A stretch of DNA of 64,000 nucleotides. Origin: Colius striatus. Taxonomy: Eukaryota > Chordata > Aves > Coliiformes > Coliidae. The notes under the pieces were generated by a model, which had not been told where the DNA came from, ran no database searches, and saw only the letters and a program-made list of their open reading frames with translations. Of this stretch, positions 57,501 through 64,000 are shown one piece after another; the stretch's first letter is position 1; each line of letters opens with the position of its first letter. The translations under genes and the position numbers were made by a program. The stretch spans positions 2,302,513 through 2,366,512 of the forward strand of contig NC_084781.1 in assembly GCF_028858725.1 (NCBI RefSeq), written 5' to 3'.

Positions 57501-60273
57501 GCGGTAGGAGAACTGCACACCACCTCCACAGCTCCTGGAGCACGAGCCCCAGGGGCTCCACGGGCCCCAGCCACCGTTCACTGCCACCTGCAAGAGGCCA
57601 TCAGAAGCTGATAGTTACACCCCCAAACCTTCCCATCCCCAACTGCTCCATCCCAGAGCAGCCAAAGGTCTGGAGTGATGCTGAAATCTCCCCCCAGTTC
57701 CTCTCCCTGTGTCACCAGATGGGGCCCTGATCCAGCAAAGCACTTGAGCACAAGCTTCATGTCAAGTTATTGCTGACTTCCACCAGTCTGCTCACGTGCT
57801 TAAAGTTAAGCTTGGGTTTAAGTACTTTGCTGACTGACTCAGAAATCGCTGCAGTTTCCCCCAGCAGGGCAAAGAAGTGATGATTTAGGTGCAGAACTGC
57901 AGCTGATTCAGGCCAGACCGTGCCTTGGTGAAAGGTGTCTCAGCATTTATCTGCAAGCTGGGCTTGCCAGTATTAAAGATTAATGAAAGAGATACCCAGA
58001 AAATAAAAGAGGCAAATCCAAAGCTAGTCCAGGAGATGGCAGGACAGGCAGCAGAGGTTTGGGAATCCCAAAGGGTCCCATTGGTCCCCAATCCAAGCCA
58101 TTACTTACCTGGGGCTTCAGGGCATCCTGTGGCATGCAGTGGCCATCCCAGCACAGCCCGTGGCCTTTGCAGGGGGTCCCGTCAGCCCAAGGCAAGCTGC
58201 CGTTCTTGGTGTGGCAGAGGGGCTCCCCACTGCCTGTCCTGCACCAGAGCTGGGCACAGATATCCTCCTCTGTGGTGTTGGGGCAGTGCTGGAAGTCCTT
58301 GCCAAAGATCTGCTGGCATTGCTGGTCCAGGCTGTACAGGGCTCCTCGTCCGGGCAGCTCGGCGGGCAGGGACAGGGGGGCAGCGGGGGCATCGAGCAAG
58401 CAGTCACCTGGGCGAGGCAGAGAGACACCAGGGCTTGACACCATGGGCTCCACCAAGCAGGGCACCCCAGACCTGACCCACCCTTCACAGAGTCATTGAA
58501 TCACTGCAGTGGGAAAAGCCCTTGAAGCTGCTGCAGTCCCAGCCCTCCCCTCACCCTGCCCAGCCCAGCACTGCCCCATGGCCTCAGCACCTCAGCTGCA
58601 CGGCTTTGGGATCCCTCCAGGGCTGGGCACTGCCCCAGCTCCCTGGGCAGCCTGGCACAGGGGCTGACACCCCTCTCAGGGAAACAGTTCCCCAGCTCAG
58701 TGCCCGGCTCTGGCCACGCTGCAGCCCCTCAGTGTCGCTGTGGCAGTGAGTGAGGGGCCCAGCACTGACACAGCCCTGGAGCTGCAGCCTCCCCAGGGCC
58801 CAGCACAGGGGACAATCCCTGCCCTGCTCCTGCTGCCACCCCACTGCTGAGCCCAGCCAGGCTGCCCTTGGCCTTCTTGCCCCCCTGGGCACGCTGCTGG
58901 CTCCTGTTCAGCCACTGTCAAATAACACCCCCAGATCTCTTCACCCTACACACCCCTTCAGGTGTAAAGAAACCCCCAAGCAATTCAGGATAAAGCTGTC
59001 TTGAGTGATGAGGCTCCTTACCATGACCTCCATCCAGAAACTCAGTGAGGTACATGGCACTGCAAGGAGACCAGGGCTGGCTCTTGTTCAGGTGGATGAA
59101 GAGAGGGGCCATCATATGGTGCTTTCCGAGGGGCCCAAAGAGCCGTTCACAGGTCTTGGAGTCATCGTGGGGCATGCTGAGCACGTGGCCTGGGGAGCAG
59201 AGCACCTTGATGAGCTGCAGCCTCCCAGCCCTGGCCCTGCTCTGCTGCACGTGGGAGCATCTATGAGGTACCAAGCAGCACCTATGGCTGCAAAAACTAT
59301 TTGCTTTGAGAAATCAGAAGCAAATAACAGAACACACTCACCCACCTCAATGTCTTGTAGTGAGGGGCTCAAAATGGAACGGAGTGCCAAAAGGGGAGAA
59401 GAGCTTGGTCCCACCCTATGCCTTAGCTCATCACATCAGGCAAATGCACTGATTTACAGCAGCTCAAGCACTTCTAAGTGCCTTTGCTGGTGCAAAGCAG
59501 CTTGTGCCAGAAGCTCCTCAGTGCTGCCTGAGGCTTGGCATGTGATACCAAGCTGGGGGATGTTGGTGCTGGGCTGTGTTACATCTGCCTCCCAACAGCA
59601 GAGCTGCCCACAGAGGGCTGAAGAAGCAGACTCCCCCTCTCTGGGGAAGGGATGGCTTACCCAGTTCGTGGGCCAGGGTGTAGGCTGCCTGCAGCCCCTC
59701 GTCCTCGATCACCGAGCAGCTTTTGTTGCGGTCGCACATGGTGCCGATATCTGCCACTCCCAGCGTGTCGCAGCTTTGGTGCCCACAGAAATCCTGTTTG
59801 GGAGCAGAGCCCAGGGGGGTTAAAGCAGACTGAAATGGTCCCACCTTCAGAAGCCCTGACATCTCTGGGCCAACCCACTGGTGCTCTGCACCCTAAATGC
59901 AAGCACTGCTTCCACTGCTTTGCTGCAAAGTCCATTCTTTGCGCGACGAGGGGATCCCTCCTCTCTGCCCAAGGACACCTTGACTCATTTCCTCTCTTCC
60001 CAGACCAGAGCATCCCCAGGAGCCCCTTCAGACCTGTCTGGTCAGCAGGATGGCAGTGTCGTAGTGCTCCGGGTGCCTGTCGCTGGGGGGGTTGAACTTT
60101 TGCTGCCAGCTACAGAAGTTGCGCAGGGTGAGCCCGCCGTTGTCCGACACCTCCGGGCCCTCGGCCGCCTCGTCCACCACCAGCACTTTCACCACCACCA
60201 GGCTGATGGAGTTCTTCAGGCTGGGGTGCTTGTAGATGTGAGCTGCCATGGACATCAGGGTCAGGACGTGGTT
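53772..60273 (-). CDS. ADAMTS8: ADAMTS8, secreted metalloprotease with thrombospondin repeats (5' end outside the window)
   Basis: Eight exons (60,273-60,034, 59,793-59,661, 59,189-59,022, 58,407-58,109, 57,587-57,404, 56,471-56,299, 56,190-56,015, 54,504-53,772) join in frame to 701 codons plus TGA-type stop. They cover the protease domain from NHVLTLM, with the zinc site [12 protein letters not shown] (window residues 122-133), then the disintegrin-like region, a central thrombospondin repeat (about 287-339), the Cys-rich region, the spacer ([17 protein letters not shown] onward) and two C-terminal repeats (594-646, 648-701). Signal peptide, prodomain and furin site are missing because exon 1 is beyond 64,000. 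The spacer ([17 protein letters not shown]) separates it from ADAMTS1 and ADAMTS15. Family members act in the extracellular matrix on proteoglycans; substrate here is inferred. The second C-terminal repeat is unexpected against the mammalian protein. Confidence 0.95.
54505..56014 (-). other. ADAMTS8: ADAMTS8 last intron
   Basis: GTAAGG at 56,014, acceptor GGCCCACGCAG. About 1.5 kb of unique sequence without CR1. It includes TAAT-rich motifs near 55,018-55,134. Confidence 0.8.
56015..56190 (-). CDS. ADAMTS8: ADAMTS8 exon: second half of the Cys-rich region
   Basis: Acceptor TTTCCCAG before 56,190, donor TCCAA|GTAAGG. It encodes [20 protein letters not shown] to [20 protein letters not shown], the conserved end of the Cys-rich region and start of the spacer, including CGVCGG. 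Confidence 0.96.
56299..56471 (-). CDS. ADAMTS8: ADAMTS8 exon: start of the Cys-rich region
   Basis: Acceptor CTTTCAG before 56,471, donor GCCAAA|GTAAGA. It encodes [20 protein letters not shown] to [20 protein letters not shown]. All phases match its neighbours. Confidence 0.96.
56539..57290 (-). repeat. CR1 LINE, about 750 bp, in ADAMTS8 intron
   Basis: It begins ATCATAGAATCGTGGAATGG (the CR1 3' end, complemented) and runs through CAGGGCTCCCTCACCTCAGC and CAGCCCTGCACTGGCCTCTC to near GTTGAACCTCAGCAGGCC. Minus orientation, the same as ADAMTS8. It fills most of the 932-bp intron and stops about 67 nt before the acceptor. The 3' half is very similar to the copy at 60.43 kb. Confidence 0.93.
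57404..57587 (-). CDS. ADAMTS8: ADAMTS8 exon: central thrombospondin repeat
   Basis: Acceptor CTCTTGCAG before 57,587, donor CCCACG|GTAAGC. It encodes [20 protein letters not shown] through [14 protein letters not shown]. It has the tryptophan ladder WGPWSPW (C-mannosylation type) and CSRSCGGG (O-fucosylation type). Confidence 0.97.
58109..58407 (-). CDS. ADAMTS8: ADAMTS8 exon: disintegrin-like region
   Basis: Acceptor CTCGCCCAG before 58,407, donor CCCCAG|GTAAGT. It encodes [20 protein letters not shown] through [18 protein letters not shown] and [18 protein letters not shown]. No RGD-like motif is present, as usual for this family. Confidence 0.96.
58488..58945 (-). repeat. CR1 LINE fragment in ADAMTS8 intron
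   Basis: Starts ACAGAGTCATTGAATCACTG and runs through GGGCACTGCCCCAGCTCCCT to TTCAGCCACTGTCAAATAAC. Minus orientation. It takes up about three quarters of the 614-bp intron (58,408-59,021). Confidence 0.88.
59022..59189 (-). CDS. ADAMTS8: ADAMTS8 exon: second half of zinc site and end of protease domain
   Basis: Acceptor CTCCCCAG before 59,189, donor GTCATG|GTAAGG. It encodes [18 protein letters not shown] through [17 protein letters not shown]. It carries the second and third zinc histidines and the Met-turn region (HHMMAPLF). Confidence 0.96.
59190..59660 (-). other. ADAMTS8: ADAMTS8 intron inside the zinc-binding motif
   Basis: GTAAGC at 59,660, AG at 59,191-59,190. A short unique intron that splits HELG from HVLSMPHD within a glycine codon. 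Nothing else is visible. Confidence 0.85.
59661..59793 (-). CDS. ADAMTS8: ADAMTS8 exon: catalytic helix with HEL half of the zinc site
   Basis: Acceptor CCAAACAG before 59,793, donor CTGG|GTAAGC. It encodes [20 protein letters not shown] through [15 protein letters not shown]. The catalytic glutamate is present. Confidence 0.96.
60034..60273 (-). CDS. ADAMTS8: ADAMTS8 exon: protease domain, first exon within the window
   Basis: Acceptor TTTCCCCACAG before 60,273, donor CAG|GTCTGA (a weak donor, only GT and the exonic CAG conforming). It encodes [20 protein letters not shown] through [16 protein letters not shown] and [14 protein letters not shown]. Both ends fall between codons. The preceding exon must end in phase 0 and is not in the window. 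Confidence 0.95.
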
Positions 60274-60432
60274 CTGTGGGGAAAGAGAGAGGCAGGCAGG
60301 GTAAAACCTTTGCTGCAGAGCTCTGGGTTTGGTTTTTGTTAGGAGAGGAGGAATCCACCTCGTTTTTGAAGCCTGCCACATCCAGACTGCCTCAGCCACC
60401 TGGATGGATGGGCTAAGTGCTGCCTTCTCACA

Positions 60433-60996
60433 GGATCATAGAATCATGGAATGGTGGGGGTTGGAAGTGCCCTGCAGAGCTCATCCAGCCCAAGCCCCTG
60501 CTACAGCAGGTTCCCCTGGCTCAGGGGACACAGCAACGTGTCCAGGTGGGGTTGGAAACCTCCATGGAAGGAGCCTCCACACCCTCCTGGGCAGCCTGGG
60601 CCAGGGCTCCCTCACCTCAATGCCAAAGGAGCTTCTTCTTGTGTTTAAGGGCAACTTTTTGTGTTCCAGCTGATGTCCATTATCCCTTGTCCTGTTGCTG
60701 GACACTACAGAAAGAAGTGTCACCCCATCCTCCTGACACCCACCCTTTATGTTGATGAGGTCCCCCCTCAGTCTTCTCCAGGCTGAGCAGCCCCAGGTCC
60801 TGCAGCTTTTCCTCACCAGAGAGCTGTTCCATCCTCTCAGCATCTTGGTAGCCCTGTGCTGGCCTCTCTTCAGCAGTTCCCTGTCTCTCTAGAGCTGGGG
60901 AGCCCAGAGCTGGACACAGGACTCCAGAAGAGGCCTCAGCAGGGCAGAGGGAGAGGAGAATCTCCCTTGACCTGCTGCCCACACTCTTCTGGGCAT
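60433..60996 (-). repeat. CR1 LINE fragment in ADAMTS8 intron 1
   Basis: Starts GGATCATAGAATCATGGAAT and continues through CTCATCCAGCCCAAGCCCCT and CAGTCTTCTCCAGGCTGAGC to near CTGCCCACACTCTTCTGG. Minus orientation. It ends about 160 nt upstream of the exon at 60,273. Confidence 0.93.
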
Positions 60997-62408
60997 GATG
61001 CTTTACACCTTGTGCCAGTGGGAAGGACGGGCAGGGCAACCCCTGCACCCCCTTCTCCAGCCACTGCATCTCACCTGCCATGAACCCTGTGCACCCAGAA
61101 ACCCTTTGAGAACACCTCATTAGCCTGGGTGAGTGCTCCTGCATATTCCCAAAGCATTAACCCTGGCTGCCTCGGGGCAGGAATCACCTCACTGCTGCAA
61201 AACCCGGTGTCAAACCCCCACCCCGTGCTGGTTGGCAGGGTCTGAACCCAACATCCTCGGCAACAAACCAGGCCTAAAGTCTTTTCTGATGGATGAGCCT
61301 TTGTCCAGTAGCATCCCCTGGCTCAGGGGAAGGGGGGGTGTGGGGACACAAGCAGAGATGACTTAATATGTCAAACGCGCCGGCGATGTTTAGGCTGATG
61401 TAAACATCTTATCGGAGCATCGACATTCCTCTCCTGCTTGGCACCAGCTCCAGGCCCAGCAGTCAGGACAAAAAAATGCAGCTATTACACAACTGTAGGA
61501 TTGGGAAAGAGAAAGTGGCTTCTCTCCTCCCCAGACAGATTCCACCCCAGGGTCCCCCTTCAGCGCCGCTACCTAATGAAACTGGAAGGGCTCGGTGCAA
61601 ACCCTCCGTTGACTCCAAAGACACGTTTCCTGAGTGGGGTTGGCAATGTGTGCTCATCCATCGTGGTGATTAGTGAATGAGGGAGCTGTTTAGCCCTTTC
61701 CCCTAACAGCAATGGCATATTTGAGCTCTCTCTGAGCCAGACACACTCGCCCAGGGCAGCTGTGGCTATTTGAAATGATTCTGCCACATTTTCTCCCGTC
61801 GCTGGCAGCTCCATGTAAACAGATGTTTTGCTTCAGCGGGATGTATCCCAAGCCGTCCCCAGCTCATTATCCAAGGGCAGGCCCTAGCAAGGATGATGGG
61901 AGCACTGCATAGCCTGGTTTATTTAGACTGGCCAGATCTCCATGATGTGACTCACATCCCAGCGTGAAGCATGCAACAAATGTCACAGGGAAGTCACCGC
62001 CAAGGCAAGAAACCCCGGCGAGATCCCCACCAGCGGTTGCTCCAGGGGACCAAGAAGGAATTTGTTTACCCCAAATCCATTGGGAATCTTCTGACAAAAA
62101 AAGGTCACAAAGCTTTCCTCAGTTTACATGTGTGAAGACCTAGAAGGATGCTCCAAGCTGGAGCTGCACATCATGGGATCATTCATCCTTTCCAAGGGAG
62201 CAAATCCTGCCCTGCTCTTTCCTAACCCATTACAGGCTTCTTTCCATCCTGGTGGTGGTTATCTGTGAGCTCTCAGTTCCTACTGCAAATCCCCTGAGAC
62301 ACTTGACCCCTTGCATCCTCGGGGTTACATCTTAGCCAAGAAACTTGGCAGCAGGAACAGAGAGACTTGGAAAAGCTCCATCTGCCTTCCCTTCACCTGG
62401 AAAGCGAA

Positions 62409-62500
62409 GATGGAAGGAAAGCCAAAGTGATGGAAGGAAACGAGAGATGGAAGGAAAGGGAAGATGATGGAAGGAAAGGGAAGATGATGGAAGGAAAGCA
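62409..62500 (+). repeat. 20-bp minisatellite, five copies
   Basis: GATGGAAGGAAA starts at 62,409, 62,429, 62,446, 62,466 and 62,486, spacing 20, 17, 20 and 20. A purine-only tandem repeat. Confidence 0.88.
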
Positions 62501-63603
62501 AACTGAACAAAAGGCTATTTAGTGCAGATTAAAAGGTCAAATTCACTTGTTCCACCATCTGGTGTCTATTTATACCCATTCCTGGACCGTGCAGGAGGTG
62601 GTTGGGTTTAGAACGGACCCTGACTGCTCTGGGGAGAGCAGCAATCCACCTGCACCGCCTTGGCTTGGAGCTTTGGAGCTGAGGCCAAAAGCAAATGAGA
62701 GGATCCCCAGGGCGCAGGAGAGGCTGACTGAGCGCTTTTGGCCAACAACTGGCTGCAGACGAGTTGAATCCCGCTCGTCCCATCCTCCCTGTGCCTCTGC
62801 AAACAAGCTCTGGCTTGCTGAGCCACCCAGGAGGGAACATTGCCTTCTTGGAGGTTTCCTCCCCAGCAGCGAGGCTGAGGATGTGGGTATCACACGAGGC
62901 AGCCGTGGGGTTAGCTTTGGTGAGCCCAGAGGTGCAAACAGACTGGTTTCTGTGCATCCCCTGCCATTTCCAACCAGCATCCTGGGAGATCTCGGCAGGA
63001 TTTCTGTCTAATTGGTAAATACAGCTGGAAAGATCAGCTCTTTAACTGCTCTGGGGGGAGAGGACACCAGCCCAAGCCTGAGAGGATCACCTGAACATCC
63101 CTTCTCTACCCCATGCTCTGCTTTTACAGCCAGACATGAACATCATAGCTCAGCCACCCCAACCCCTTCTTTCAATGGCAGCAATCCTTAGCTCCCTCTG
63201 ATCTCAAGAGAAATCAAGTTCCATCCATTTCCCCCTCAAAATGAGGGGAGATGCCTTTGATCTGCCAGAGCTGTGTTACAGCAGCTCCAACCTCCCTCTT
63301 TGCCACGGCATCGCTGCTTCTGGGAGAGCCCTATGCCAGCCACACACTGGCACTGCCAGACAGCAAGTGCAGAGGGTCAGCAGTGGAGGAAAAACACCCC
63401 AAACCGATCCAAATCAGAGCATGTGGAACTGAAGTGGTTGTTTTCAACCTGACAACATTGAAGGATTTCACTTTCTGGTACCAACTGTTGCAAAACCTCT
63501 GCTTACATTCCCCTTCATGGGAACCACTGGGAAGCTGACAGATCCTCCAACTGTTTTGGTTGGGTCTGTTTGGAAATGACTGTTATTATTTTGGGGGTGG
63601 GGG

Positions 63604-63619
63604 GTGTGTGTGTGTGTAG
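63604..63619. repeat. (TG)n simple repeat
   Basis: Seven to eight TG units following a G-rich stretch (GGGGGTGGGGGG). Confidence 0.8.
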
Positions 63620-64000
63620 GGGGAGAAGCTGCTCTTGCCCAGACATCAACAGTTCCTGTGGTATGCACATAATGATCTAATACGTCCGGATCCACCCAGT
63701 GCAGGGAGGATGGCAGGGAGCACCCGTCCCACACCCTGCCACCACTCTCCTCCCCCTGCAGAGAAATCCTCACCACCACCTGGGGCTTTAGGCTTTGGCT
63801 TGTTTGTTCACAGGGTCTTTGGGCTTGGTGTGGTTTCCCCCTCCTTGCCCCCCCACCCCTCTCTTTCTCCCTAGAAGCCAGGAAAGAGAAGAAACGCTGA
63901 GATGGGAGGAGGGAAACAAGGGGTCCTGTGTGAGGGCTGCCTGGCTTTGAAAAAACAACTGCTAAAAACATATCCCAGGCTGTGTCTGTCCCCTGAAGCG

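Larger units (their letters stand above)
60274..64000 (-). other. ADAMTS8: ADAMTS8 first intron (partial)
   Basis: This intron continues past the right edge. It holds a CR1 copy (60,433-60,996), a forkhead/GATA-like motif group (61,385-61,413), a 20-bp tandem repeat (62,409-62,500) and a TG run (63,604-63,619). Minus-strand frames at 62,529-62,957 and 63,468-63,971 carry no signal peptide or prodomain features, so exon 1 is not here. Confidence 0.7.

Noticed and set aside
53772-60273. Identification as ADAMTS15 because of the two C-terminal repeats
   Set aside because: The spacer and Cys-rich sequences (ATLERLQSF-like stretch, [26 protein letters not shown]) match ADAMTS8, and the minus orientation next to ZBTB44 fits ADAMTS8; ADAMTS15 lies on the opposite strand in mammals.
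62529-63971. ADAMTS8 exon 1 within the window
   Set aside because: The minus-strand frames here lack a signal peptide, a cysteine-switch or furin-type site, and the protease start sequence; none ends at a donor in the needed phase.

Overview
The window is bird nuclear DNA. It holds two multi-exon genes with canonical GT-AG introns, a GC-rich promoter island, and about ten fragments of CR1, the LINE family that dominates bird genomes (their ends read like CATAGAATCATGGAATGG or its complement). The species cannot be fixed from the sequence alone. Both genes are read on the minus strand, in the order expected from the human chromosome 11q24 neighbourhood (ZBTB44 then ADAMTS8).

Layout: 1-13,504 is intergenic DNA with no gene I can support. 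From about 13,505 to 19,604 lies the long 3' UTR of ZBTB44. Its coding exons are at 19,605-19,887, 22,192-22,492, 25,214-25,377, 28,974-29,058 and 32,204-33,221; they splice in frame into a 616-residue BTB and four-zinc-finger protein. A 16-kb first intron follows. The non-coding first exon has its donor at 49,441 inside a CpG island (about 48,940-50,120) that carries ZNF143-, YY1- and NRF1-like sites. Intergenic DNA (50.1-53.2 kb) separates ZBTB44 from ADAMTS8.

Eight ADAMTS8 exons, from catalytic domain to stop, lie between 60,273 and 53,772 and join in frame to 701 residues. The first exon (signal peptide, prodomain, start of the protease domain) would lie beyond the right edge, so this gene is partial.

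No operon-like, defence or otherwise new system is visible. ZBTB44 is a nuclear transcription-factor-type protein and ADAMTS8 a secreted metalloprotease; nothing here suggests that they work together. The most interesting observation is that this ADAMTS8 ends in two C-terminal thrombospondin repeats, where mammalian ADAMTS8, as I recall it, has one. Secondary points are a five-codon uORF just before the ZBTB44 start, an in-frame stop formed by retention of the last ZBTB44 intron, a possible divergent transcript at the ZBTB44 island, and some motif clusters that could be regulatory.
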